Below, one piece after another: positions 25,883-38,600 of a stretch of 64,000 nt of DNA (its first letter is position 1; each line of letters begins with the position of its first letter). Both the position numbers and the translations under genes were made by a program. The DNA is from Dirofilaria immitis (Eukaryota > Nematoda > Chromadorea > Rhabditida > Onchocercidae). The notes beneath the pieces were generated by a model, which was not told the origin of the DNA, ran no database searches, and saw only the letters and a program-made list of their open reading frames with translations. The stretch is from positions 1,519,501 through 1,583,500 of the forward strand of contig JAKNDB010000092.1 in assembly GCA_024305405.1 (NCBI GenBank). Direction: 5' to 3'.

Positions 25883-26500
25883 TAAACAAATACAAAGTAA
25901 AAGCATGCTGAAAGAATCCGTCAAAGGTATCATCTACTTTATTTCCGATTGCTTACATCATATATTCATTGGCGGTATGGATGGAAAATATCGATTGAAA
26001 AAAATTTGGATATATGCATCATTAAAGCCTGATATCATAATGCATTCTAAATTTGACTTTGTTTTAGACTATAACTGTGTGAAAAATAAAATTGCATAAG
26101 ATATTGATGATTTCAAATCTTTTGCATTAAAAATGATATTTTAAATTTCAGATGTTGTTCGAGATAAAAAAGACTCAAAACTGAAATAAATGAGAAAGAC
26201 GAAATTGAAGCATATTAGTCGATGATCAAGAAAAGAGATATAAAAGCTATTAATTATTTGGTCTTTGTATCAATTTTCTGAGATTTTAATATAATGCTTT
26301 ATTTCACAAAAGTTTGCTTTTTCTTTTTTCTGCCTCCCCACTTGTTTAGGCATCAACATATCTTCTGTATGTGTTGTGTGAGCTTTTTCATCTATTCTTT
26401 GATTTAATTAAATAAATTAGATTTGACATGAATGATTCAGTTTTCTGCACCTAGAAAAGTTCCTTCTTCATCTTTTACAGAACTCATAATCGATTATTTT

Positions 26501-26522
26501 TGTGGGAATTATCAAATCCAAC
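26501..26522. repeat. Direct repeat, left copy
   Basis: The 22-base stretch starting tgtgggaattatcaaatcc recurs at 27055-27076 with one difference (tac for tat). The two copies bracket the 70-codon ORF at 26794-27006. Similarity does not extend clearly beyond them. Confidence 0.6.
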
Positions 26523-26793
26523 ATTCAATCTTTTATTTAATAAGCATTTTCTTTCATGTTTAGCTTAAACAGCTTTCGTGATAACGAAATATGATCTGAA
26601 TGATTTGATGCCACGTGGCATTGTTTCATTAATTTGATCAGACAATATCCCTGGCATGCGTCAATGATTCAGTTAAGTGATTCGTTTTTAATCGTTTTTA
26701 ATTAAAGCAATTAAAATTTGGCATAGAAGAAAATCGCTGCTCAGCATAGAGATCGTTCACAATACGGGTAAACAATCCTATGAAGTTGTCTCT

Positions 26794-27006
26794 TCATTGA
26801 AGTTTGAAAACCGAATAAGCAAATTCTGAAAAGTTCACATCGAGAATTGCCCTTTCCTTCAGCCATTTCACTTCGATAGAGCAATTTCTCGCTTTCGCTT
26901 TGTGTTTAATAGTTCTTTCTATCTGAAGAAGTAAAAGTGATGAAAAACATGTGAGCACTTTACGAATTCCATTCCTCCCCAATTCCAATTGGTTTCTCAA
27001 GTTCAT
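26794..27006 (-). CDS. 70-codon ORF with ATG start, unknown
   Basis: One uninterrupted frame starts at a true ATG (MNLRNQLELGRNGIRKVL) and ends in TGA. Its second half (IERTIKHKAKARNCSIEV, then KWLKERAIL) is basic and less AT-biased than the flanks. An internal polypyrimidine/cttcag acceptor before IERT allows it to be read instead as a terminal exon of a minus-strand gene. No family is recognised. It is flanked by a 22-base direct repeat. It may be a real small protein, a last exon, or part of a mobile or duplicated segment. Confidence 0.33.
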   Translation of the reverse strand: MNLRNQLELGRNGIRKVLTCFSSLLLLQIERTIKHKAKARNCSIEVKWLKERAILDVNFSEFAYSVFKLQ

Positions 27007-27054
27007 TTATAAGTAACCAATTATTTCTTTGTTTTTGGGTAAGAAAAAATAAAT

Positions 27055-27076
27055 TGTGGGAATTACCAAATCCAAC
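27055..27076. repeat. Direct repeat, right copy
   Basis: Partner of 26501-26522, same orientation, 21 of 22 bases identical by eye. Confidence 0.6.
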
Positions 27077-27079
27077 TTC

Positions 27080-28380
27080 TCTCATCCTCCAATCAAGTAT
27101 TATCCAAAATTTTACGGAACAAAAGTTTTCTCCATCAATTCTTTTTTTCTAGTCAATTTACTATTGCATACTGCTAGAAAAGCTGTGACTTTTTCAATCT
27201 TACGGAAGTCCATTTTATAGTTATTAAAATTATAAAATGTTAAATCAAGAGATTATGACAGAACTTTATGCAAGAAATTTATGCAAATCTTGCTCAAATA
27301 GATATAAATATATATAATAAAGGAAACAAAACGAAAATAATCAAATAATCGTAGCAATAACAATTTACCTAAGAGCACTTATTTAGTATATCATCATATT
27401 ATCAATATCCATATATACATTTTCTACTTCTATTTCATAGAATGTCTTTGATTAAAATATCTATCAGTTCTTTCTAACACAAAACTAAACGGATTGAGGA
27501 CACGAAGTGATGACTATGATAACAACAAAAAGAATTATCGAAAATTTCGAAAACATAAGTCATGGGCTATCTAACAAATATTGGCAAAAATAAATAAGAA
27601 GTCAACCTTCAGTTAAAGCAGCTAACTTCTTACCGAAATTGGAAAGAAAATATACATAAGAGAAGAAATAATAAAAAGAAAAAATAGTCGAGGTAAATAA
27701 CACATGAGAAACTTTACTGGAACTGATAATTATAGATGTATTTCGTTTTTATTGCTATTATACATTTGATCATTGTTAATGACATGAGACAATTAATTTT
27801 CCTATCATTTCATTTTCTTTGCAAATATTTCTAATTCTATCGATTAACTTCATTTCCCACTTTCTAATGACCAAAAGTGGCTGAAGGATAAAACTTTAAT
27901 TATCTAAGAGACAAATGAGATTGTTCAATCTGACAATGGATAATAGAAAGCTCAGACAAGACTAAAAAGTCAGAGAACGATTTTGAGCGAAAAATTAAAA
28001 GAAATAATGGTAACAATACTAAGCACCTTGAAAGAATAAAAACCCTTTTTAAGAAGGAAAATAAATTACGAAACTTTCGAGACAAATAATACGTAGAAAC
28101 AACATGGAGATAATAAGGCATTTTCGTAAAATCTAGTTTGTTCCTGAGTTCGAGAATAGCTCTTACATTTATCTTAATGTGTCGATCGTTTCTAACAGCT
28201 CATCTATTTTGTTTTTCTTCCATTTTATCTTTAGCAGATATTAGACCTCATCAAGGCTTTTACGGAATCGTGATTTCAGTAGCAAATAATTATCATCACC
28301 AATTGGAAGTTCTCGTGTTCCTTTACCATAACGAATCTAAAAAATTTACATAATCTCGGTACAAATCTTTCAGTTCGAAT
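27080..28380. other. 3' flank of the RasGAP gene, AT-rich
   Basis: No gene recognised. Frames at 27900-28121 (-) and 28138-28353 (+) are hydrophobic or AT-driven and lack splice sites or motifs. Confidence 0.4.
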
Positions 28381-28392
28381 TGAATTTTAAAG

Positions 28393-28398
28393 TTTATT
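28393..28398 (-). promoter_or_regulatory. Candidate polyadenylation signal of RasGAP
   Basis: TTTATT on the plus strand gives AATAAA on the minus strand, about 130 bases past the RasGAP stop at 28530. AATAAA is common in AT-rich DNA, so only position supports it. Confidence 0.35.
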
Positions 28399-28529
28399 TT
28401 TAAATTTTTTATCACTTTTCAATACTTGATATGTTCTGTTAAAGATAAGTGGTAAAATTAAGGCATCGCTATTTCTCCTAATAACAAACTGAAACTAAAC
28501 GCTCTGATCAGACAGCACTAAGTAAAAAG

Positions 28530-29669
28530 TCATACTTGTTTGACGAAGCGATTAACAATTTCATCATGTGATTTTTCGATCAATAAAGTAGTGCGCAGAA
28601 TTTCTTGAAGACTGCTGTAGAAGAGCTGCTTCGCTTGTTCTGGATTTTCATTGTTTTTCAGCTGAAAATAATGGACAGTAAGAAAAATAAGCCGTTGAAA
28701 TGATAAAAGATGGATATTATATTAAAAATGAACCTGATCTTGTAATGCACTTGGTACACATGAATATCCGGTCGAAACTTCCGTTCCTCCAATATATTCT
28801 TCCACTGCTTTAATGTTTCCGCATTTTCATAAAGTATCGCATGAATTGCCTCAAGTTCTCGTTCAGTATCTATTTCAAATGCATCGTTCGATTCATTCGT
28901 ACGCAGTGCGATCATAAGTTGTCGCTTGCGTTGTTTCTGGATTTGCACTATCCTAAAATCACAAATTTCAGTGAAACTTTATTCAAGAATCTTATTTTGT
29001 TAATAATAAGTTTTACTGATTTTTTGTTAATAATAAATTCACTGATTTCAACCCAAAAATTATTCGAAGACTAAGCTAAAACATCTAACCATTCATTCAT
29101 CTCAACGGTATTTGGTGCCTGAAATTGGATTTCATAGTCTGGTGATGCTATCCTAAAAACATTTTTTGCATCTACCACTGGCTCTATTTGGTTCACTTCT
29201 TGTAGCATCATTCGGCCTTTTGGTTCTGCATCTGCTAAAATGAATTGACATTCAGCAGACTTATCAAAACTGATTTCTTGTTCACTTTTGCAATCAGCAA
29301 AAATATGCAATTTTCCTTGGTAAATAATGAATCTGCTTTAAATTGAAATGTTCCAAATTCAGAGCATGATTTCGGATGCAATCGGATAAAAGGACGGAAG
29401 ACTTGCGAAATGTTTAAAAAAATGAATTTTCATTTAGAAATATTTACAACAGTTGCAAAATAAGGAAAAGATAAGCAAAAAATCAAGAGATAATTTTAAA
29501 AAAAAATATAATTTAAGAATAGAGCAGAAGAAAGAAATGCATCACTAAAAAAACCTTTGTTTTCTGCCAGCAAATTTCATTTTCTGTTAATACGACGTAT
29601 CGTCGCTTCTGATTAACTAAATTTCTAAGTATTCTGCGTTTTTCTCGAGTTTTTCTTTCAATGAAAAAC
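28530..29669 (-). CDS. RasGAP PH domain and C-terminal exons
   Basis: Exon 29669-29555 begins the PH domain (KRRYVVLTENEICWQKTK). The next exon, ending at 29090, completes it (KGRMMLQEVNQIEPV, NVFRIASPDYEIQF, VEMNEW). Exon 28952-28734 continues IVQIQKQRKRQL and an acidic helix-like region. The last exon 28661-28530 ends RFVKQV then TGA. Vertebrate GAP1 proteins have a zinc-binding Btk motif (one His, three Cys) right after the PH domain; no such cysteines are visible here. The start of the PH second exon is ambiguous (candidate acceptors near 29321, 29259 and 29234), and the 29555 and 28734 junctions are each one base out of phase with the obvious next exon. Confidence 0.72.
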
Positions 29670-32600
29670 CTGCAAATCAATCAAATTTTAAATTCCCATT
29701 TTAAAATACTACAATTACTGTTAAATAATTTATTTCTATTATATAATTGACAACTCTCTAATATTAAATTTTTATTATCGGTTTAAATTTCCAATTTTTT
29801 CTTGTTAATTCGGAATATTCCAGCGTGCTCAGATTTAATTTGCGACATTAGAACCACATTTATTTATTAAAGCATCTTTAAGAATCAAAATCAAAAATCC
29901 ACCCTACAAGAAGTTAAAAATTTTACCTGTCGCGGACAACTGAAAGATTTTCGCCATTCACATCTATGATATTCTCCGTCATTGATATTGTGTTAAGAAA
30001 CTTCAACATTGCAATCTTATGTTGTTCGTCTGTGAATCTACAAATCTTCTTCAGTCTTAAATGTAAAAATTAGCATTCAACAGGGATTATAAAAAACGAT
30101 TGAATGTTTTTTTTTTTGGTCTAAGAAATTTTTTCTTGATAAATTGAACCTTTCAAGAACTGACGAAAGCCACGGCTCTTTTTCAGTAAGCGAATTCGCA
30201 GAGACAACGCAATTCGATAATCGTTGAAGTATTTTTGACAGCAGCACTAAAGTACGACAAACAACACCTTCCTGAAACATCACAGGCAATATTTTTTTAA
30301 AGATTGAATGATAAAAGAGCGGAGGTGCTAAGAACTCGAATCAAAAACGCTAATCGGAGAGTGCGAAGCAAAAAATGAACTATTAAAATCCCATAAAAGG
30401 ATAATACTAAATAAGTCTTTAAATTTTTTTATTATAAAGAAAAAATTAGAGCAAATATTTGAAAAAAAAATTAAAATAGTGGTAAGATATATATGGAAAA
30501 TATTTAACAAATTCTCTGGAATAAACTAACTGGTTGATCACGTTTAAGACCAAATGATTTCGGATTCATCAAGGCAGCCGCAAAGAAACGCATAATAATA
30601 AAGGAACTAAGTACCAATCGTTGGATGTCTTCTCGACCAGGAAAATGCAGTGTTGCAAGTTCCCGTAAATCGGAAAACATTTCGCGCAACACTAATGGGC
30701 AACGATGACTTGAATCAACTACTCGTGAAAATGCTATCTCACCGTATACTATCAGATTTAGCTGAAAATTAATTAGTTGAAATTTTCAAAGTACGACCAT
30801 TCCTATTAGTCAAAATCCATTGACAAGGAAGAGCAATATTTAAAAATTTCAATTCAAGATAGGTGAAAAAGGTTATAAAATAAACAAGTATGAGTGTCAA
30901 AACGAATGTTTCCCTCTATAACAGTTAATGTTGTTTTTTGATTTTGGTCTTAATTGCCAATTTGAAATTTTAAGCGAAAACCTTATTCGATTCCAAACTA
31001 TCGCCTTGTTTTAATTTCATTGGATCAATCTCGCAACATTTATGCTCACAATAAATCTGAAGAAAGGAATTATGATGTTAACAATTTTTTCATTGCTCAT
31101 AAAGGTTTGTAGCCTTGGGCAACGATATTTCATATTTTTTAAAGATAATATAGGAGAGATTGAATGAAATTACAGCTAATAGCACAAATGAATTAATTTT
31201 AAATTAGAAAAGAAGTACTAAAGAGTCGGTGATCCTGAGAAATTCTGTTAAATTCTATAGATTAAATATTGAACTCAGTTCAGTACGCAAAGAACTTACC
31301 ATATCGATAACAGGTTTAATTGAGATCACAAGATAATGGTGTCCAAAAATTTCATCTGTTCATGAATTATCTTTGTTGCCAAAGACTGACTTCGAAATAA
31401 AGTATTTATGTCTCTGAAAGATGTTTCATTTAAATTACTTGCTATAAATTACCCGCTTCCTCCTAAATAGCATAATTTCAAAAATGCATTCCAACGGAAG
31501 ATTATCAAAGCTTTGAAAATTCAATAAATCTTAAATATTCTGATAACATTTATAATAGGGAGCAACAAGAAAAACATGTACAAATAGTTCATGTCCTTTT
31601 GTAAAGGATTGAAAGCGAAAGATCACATTTTTTTATCTTTTGGTCTTTCTCATTCGATATTTGTCACACTACTTTAGACAATTAAACTGAACACAATTAA
31701 TGGAAAAATGAAAAAAAGAACTTAAAAATAATGTGGTCTCAGATATGGAAAACTGAATAACATAGACTTACTGGCATTTTAAAATGTCATCGGAGCAAAG
31801 AATCCTCAACAGTGGGCGTATCAGTTCAGCCTTTACAAAATCTTCATCAATGGTCTTGCAATCGTTAATATATCCACCTTAAATATAATCGTAATCCAAA
31901 ATGTTTAATATAAAGCTCTTCGTAAATGCATAATTTAAATTTATTTATTAGCTCGATAGCTGATCTTTCATTCTTAACTGCTCTTACCGATGGCAAATAT
32001 TCGAGAATCCCAGCCGGCGATGCACAAAATGGTTGTAACGTCAATGATTTGAGAAGATTCATCTGTAACGGCTTATAAAACTCGACCGGTAGAACATGCT
32101 CTGCAGTATAAAAGAGTCGCAAGCGCAGTTCGCCAAGTTGCTGATAATCATTTAATGGATTCTGATTTTCAATGGCTAAAACATCGCTTGTTCCGCCATT
32201 AATCCCATCATCATTTTCATCATCAGTCATTCGTGGTTTCAGATAATACCTATAAAGAAGAAAAATCAAAATTCGGAATAAATATTAAGAAAGTGAAACT
32301 AGTCTGAATAGAAAGTGAAACTAGTCTGAATAGAAACTAAATCTATTCTCTAACATTTGGAATTCACAAACAACGTTTTAAGTTTAACTTATGTTAAGAT
32401 TTTTCAGTTTTTACCAAACATTTGCCTTATAATCACACTGCGCAACGAGCAAATAAATAGTATCTAAATATTGTTTAGATTCTATCGAGTCCATAAATCG
32501 TTTCATTTTAATTACGTATTATAAATCCAATAAGGAATATAAGAAAGCGACACGAAAGGGACAAATATATACATGAAAATGATGCTTTAAATGTACTTTT

Positions 32601-35600
32601 TACCATCAATGTTGCTTCGATGATGTCATGATCTTTTCGATATTGTTTAATTTTTGATTTCATTTATTTATTTGAAAAATTGATCGACTTTGGGACTATG
32701 GAATATTCTTTATATAAAGACAAGTGATTGAGAAAAAATTTTCGAATTTTTGAAAAATTCGAACAAATAAATGAAATCAAAAAAATGGTTAAAAAGCAAT
32801 TTTACTAAAAAGTAATCAATAAATATTTGTTGTGGAGGCATATTTCAGTAATAAACTTCTACTGGGTTAATATTTTCGAAAAATGTTTCTCGATCTCATG
32901 GGCAAAAACAAAACAAGACGAAAAGATGTAAATGAAAAAAGGGATATAAGAAATTTTTTTAAATTTCATTTAGAAGTTGAAAGAAGGTGTCTTATTGTAT
33001 ATTTTTAAAAGTTTTCTATTCATTACATTCCAATTATCGATGTAAATAAAAATGAAAAAAAACAAAACAAAAACTTAATAATGTCATTTTACGAGATGTA
33101 TACTCCATTCATTGAAATATCAATCGAAACAGGGATCGATCATCTCAGTCAGCAGCAATCAACATCGCTAACAGAGACAGTTATAAAAAATCAAAAAAAA
33201 GAAATAACTGCTTGTTAATAATTAAGAGCTTTACTCAGGCAAAGTTTAAAAAAATTTTTGCGAAGCGGAAAATTAAATGTGGGCATTCTATTCTTTTCTT
33301 TCATACATTCATACCATCTATCTTCTGGAACAGGAAATGTCGACGACAATCAGGTGATCATATCTGACAGCTAGTCCTCAGAAAAAGTGGGTTATTGATG
33401 AAATTGTTTGAGTTATTCAGAGAGAACAAAATATTTGAAAAGTGATGTTAAAGAAACTTGAAATTTAGTACAAAGTTCTAGAAATTAAAAACGATAAAAG
33501 AATACGAAATTTTTCAATGTGAAATTAATATGAAACTACCAGTGATTTTTCTTATTCTTGAAAAGTATTTGAAAAATAAGCTTTCATAGAAAGATATGTT
33601 CTTAACAATTCTTCTTTGATCATATTAGAAGTGCAATAAATTAAAGAGGACATCTTTAATATGTTAGTCAATATGTTTGATTGATGCTATGTTGTTATAT
33701 TCAAGAATGAAAACAATTTTCAGGAAGAAAACGAAAGAGATTTTCTTGGAAGGATACTTTTATATTAGGAAAATCTATCGCAGTTTTTCTTCTCTCAGTT
33801 ATTCTAATAGTAAGATCAAGCTATCGCAGAAGATAAACAGTCGAACAACTGTTTGTTCTATGCATTTATTTCGGCACTTTGAGCACATTTCCAGCCACGT
33901 ATGATCTTTTATCTCACTTCCTTCTGACGTTCCATGATATTCTAAGTTCGTCTTTCCTTTTTTCCGTTTGAGAATCTTGTATGCAACTTAGTGTCGCTCA
34001 TAATTCACTGTTCTTATATACAACTGAAAATCTTCCCTCATTCGAATTATTATGTTCGAGACTTTTTAGCTATGTTTTGATAGCAAAATGACACGAGAAA
34101 TTTGAATTCTGATAGCAAATAATATCATATTTTGTATTTCATAAAACTTTCTTCGATCTATTCTTGATCCAGTTCCATGTTACTACTAAAACTGAGATCA
34201 ACCATTTTGCTTTCGCTGCTATTTTGTACGATATAGGCTGCCCTTGAAATCAATTGCAATACGTTTAGTATTAAAAGTATAGCAAAGCACAGCTATAAAT
34301 TTTTACAGATGGAATATAAACAATCTGTCAAGCAAGCTAATATCAGTGGTGAAATCATCAAGCGTAATCACATCATCAAATTTACTGAATTTTTAGCGAA
34401 ACGTCGAACTAATATAGTATTGTGCTTTGTAAATTAATAAAAAACGACAAATTTTCAGGAATGAAAAAAATCAGAATTATATTTGAAATTTGAAATATAT
34501 TCTCATATGTCAAAAAATATTTTTCATGATACTATTTCATTTTGATTTAACAATTATAAATAAAAAATATAAGTCTTTTGATCATGAAGAATTATAAAAG
34601 AATAAAAAGCATGATCATACAATATCTATCATTTAAATAAATACGACGATCGCGAAATGTTAGATTGCAATCATATCGAATTAAATAAACATTGAGTTGA
34701 ACTAATATCAAACATTAATTAAGCTTTTCAAGAAAAACAACTTATAAGCTATAAAGACACTAATTCTGGAAAATAAAGCACCTATATGCAATGTTAAAAG
34801 AGATAGATTGTATTGCTCACATATTATGTTATGCTCTGTGAGTTATCAATGTTATGACCTTCTGGGAATCTACAAAATAAAAGTAAATGATTGGTGAAAA
34901 TTAATTGCAATAAAACTCTCGTAAGAAAAGAAAAAAGAATGAGATGATTTAGAAGACAGTGTTTGTAGAAAATTCAATTTAATAAGAATTAAAAATAGCT
35001 TATATTCTTCATTGAAGCGTATATTTCATCAACTTAAGCAGCAACAACAACAACAATTTTTCATGAAATCGCTTGTTTGTTCAATTCATTCTGAATTAAT
35101 TCAAATTTACATTTTATATTCAACATTAACAACTATAATGCAAAAGATAATTGAGGAATAATCTTGCAATGAAAAATTAATGGAAAATGAAGACAATAAA
35201 AGGCCAAAGAGATAAGAGATAACCGATGCAGACATTATCGCAAGACAATTCTCAACAATTGTTAATTTCAATGCCTACTGAAGGTGCTGTAGGAAGGTGA
35301 CAATTCTCAATCGTATTTTTAGGCGATATCATCAAAAAGCGGAAATCCGTTGTTAAATTGAAGGTATTTGAACTGATGGCAGACAGACGACAGACACATT
35401 CCCTGAAGCATTGATGCACATCTCTCAAATACACACACATATATACGTACACACATATACGCACATACACATACACACACACACACACATACATATGCAT
35501 ACATATATATACTATTCATTTTATTTATTTTGTTAGCATTATTATTGTTAGATAAAAGATCGACATTGTTAACGTCTATGAATATCATCCACGAACTATC

Positions 35601-38600
35601 GGCAATCAAAAGATCGTGACATTCGATCATTGGATACATAAATTTTATCAATAAGGTTATCAGCTTAAGGGATCCTATTCATTCTTCTTTTTCCCTCCTT
35701 CTTTTTCATCTCTCTTTATTTCTATCGATTCTTTCAAAATTTAAATTTAAAATTGAAATCTTGAATTATTATAGGCGATCAGAAAGCTGCAACTGTTACT
35801 AGTAGTCGTCAAACAGAAAGAAAACTGATAACGATTGTTGTAAAGTTCCGCAAGCACCAGCCGCTACTGCAAAACGATGAGGAAGTGGTGGGTGATTGCT
35901 AAAAATGTGTAATATGAAATACCGACTAATTGCTATTTTTCTTTGAATTTTAAATTTGACGTCCTAATATTACAAATTAATAAGAAAATGAAAATTTACA
36001 TAAAATATAAATGAAACAGGCACAAAGAAATGCAATTAGAAAAGTTCCCACAAGTGAGTCTTAAAATGATGAACAGCATATCTAGAGAGAAACTTCGAGC
36101 AATATAATTGTTAAAACACTATAATCATCGACTGAACTTACAACAAATATTAGAATTTCATGAAAAGATCTTTGAAAAATGTGAATGTAAAATAAGAAAA
36201 ATTTCTCGTAAAATAAGATCACAATACAATGAAATAAACTGTAATGAAGAAAGACTAATTCTAGCAATTCTTCTGTTCTCAATCTATCCTACTACTTAAG
36301 AAGGCCAAGAGATAAAATATAAAATCGACTAGAATTTTTCTTTCTTTTTGAATAGAAAGGATCAAATATAATCGAACAAAATATAGGAATGAAAATTTCT
36401 TTTTTGATTTCGGAATTTACAATTGGCAGCTAGTTGTGACACCTGCTAACTTAAGTTATATCTCATTAAAAAATAGCTTATCATATATTAGCTTTCGAAA
36501 TAAAACTTATGATTGACAAAAAGCAAAAGCCTCAAAACAGCCATATTCATTGAATAAATTAAAATTTTATATAATATTTTTAAGCTACAACGAGCATCAA
36601 TGTTTTAGTTATCATTCTATGAAGTTAATTAAGCACTTTATGTCGAGAAACCCGAAGAAATTGTGTGATCCATAATTCACACTCAGATTTGAGAAGACTG
36701 TTTTTCATAGTCTTTAGCTGATGTTAAATTTAATTTCTGTCATATATTCATTGCCAAAATATTATCTCGCTTGCAAACATTCTTACTGCCATTATATGTT
36801 GTTTGCTTCCCCTTATCTATATTAAAATAAATGTAGCTAAAGAATTATGATTCGATCTTTTAGATCCCCCTACTGTTCGTACTACATTTTTCTAGTAAGG
36901 AGTGCAGTGGGATGGATCCCTACGATTTTTGTCAATCAATTCAGTCAACAGTATCAATCCTTGCTCATTATGGCCTTACGGCTTTGATTTAATATATAAT
37001 CCAATATTTCCATAATAATTAAAATGTTGTGTTTTAAATTAAGATTAGCTAGTTTCTATGTTCACAAAATTAGTTTGCTTGCAACCTTTCTTGGGAAAAA
37101 TGGACTTTTTTTTCGTCGATTTCGTCCTTTTCTGTATAGCATAATATATCATTGATTTATTCCTACGCATTAGTCTTATTTCATTGTCTTATGAACCTCA
37201 AATGAATACTCCTTGCCCATATTCTGTCCCACGAGGTGCAACCACATAGATGTGTAACAGATCAAAGGGTTTTTTGGAATTGTTTAGTAAAGTTCCGATA
37301 ATAAACGGTCGGTCTACAACCGAGCTTTTACTATTAGCAGGAAAGAAATTCTTCCCTCTTCACCGAAGAAGCGACTCAGAAAATCCTTAACAGTCTATCT
37401 TCAAGTGGTGGAACAATTTCTTTTTGTTAATATTATCAAACTTCCGATCCAATAAACCTTCCTAAATATAATCGTCTGTGGAACATCGCTCTCCCACATT
37501 AAAGAAGAAGAAGAAAGTTTTCGTTTTCTCAGGATACCTTGCTATTTTTGCCAATGATTTGAACTATTCCTAATAAAAAGAATATTAAGTGAGAAAAATA
37601 ACGAACTAACCACTGAGGGTCAGCGGATTGCTTCTGGACAATATCATCATTGACAGTTATGCATATTTGTCCTTGAAAATAACTATTGAAACCCGGTAAA
37701 ACATCATGCCAGAGTGACATTCGCAACTGTACTCGTTGTTTCCTTTGATTATTATCGAATGTCATTCCATCACATTCCATGAGTAATGTTTCATCGCTTT
37801 CCTGCATAGAAAAATATGATGAGCTTTTTCCCTTGCACATTTCAAGCAGTTTATTTTCTCCTTCAAGAAAGATGATTTAAATTCAAAAGAATTTTTCCCT
37901 TTCGATCAAAATTCAATCGAAGTTTCCAAGATATGGTTAGAAAGCATAAAACTTGCTAGTAGCTATGAAATGTCCACTAAATCAATCATAAAATTTTAAG
38001 AACTGAATAGAATGTTTGCTCACCACATTTTGTATTAAAAAAACTGCTCATTGGACATGATAGTTTTTACCACTGAGCACAAGCAAATGCATTCAATGTT
38101 TCAAATAGACTCAAATTATTACTTCCAATTTACTTTATCAGGAATCATTCAAATATTCCAACACTTACTCTGTTAATGCCGATGTTTAGTTTTTTAGATT
38201 GCACAACTCGCGTTGCTACTTGAAGTGTTATCAGTAAGTACAAATTCGCTGGTTCACGTATGTTTAATCCTGTATAGTCCACTACCCTGCAAAGAAAAAG
38301 AAAATGATAACTTTTAAAATCATATCAAACACATTTTTTTTATCAAAATGACATGAAAAGAAATTATGTTTGCAAACATGAATTAATGGATCGCCAAAAT
38401 TTGGCAATTGATTAGATGGAATTTTTGAGATTATTCGTACGAATGGATTGTCTATCCTTTTTATTGATAAATTCCCAATTGAATGTTCCAGAGAGAAAGG
38501 GAGGGAAAGACGAACAGAGAGTAAAAACAAAAATTCTCAGGACTTCCGAAAGATACATCATTGCGAAATATAGAATGAATTTAACATAGTTTCATCCAAT

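Larger units (their letters stand above)
32250..37610 (-). other. Large RasGAP intron (5.4 kb)
   Basis: The donor TG/gttagt at 37610-37605 and the acceptor tttatag before 32249 bound it, and the reading phase is kept across. It holds a 22-bp duplicated repeat, a CA/TA microsatellite and a plus-strand coding-like exon at 35775-35887. The remainder has no feature I can name. Confidence 0.75.

Noticed and set aside
31879..31990. Apparent second frameshift in the RasGAP exon after LEYLPS
   Set aside because: A good donor (TCG/gtaaga) at 31987 and a phase-0 acceptor before 31854 make this a short intron, and the joined protein aligns without gaps to the GAP1 family.
35252..35651. Val/Cys/Tyr-rich minus-strand open frames
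   Set aside because: They read through the CA/TA microsatellite.
38282..38530. 82-codon minus-strand frame next to the C2B exon
   Set aside because: It ends inside the intron at the exon acceptor region, lacks domain similarity, and is not needed for the RasGAP frame.
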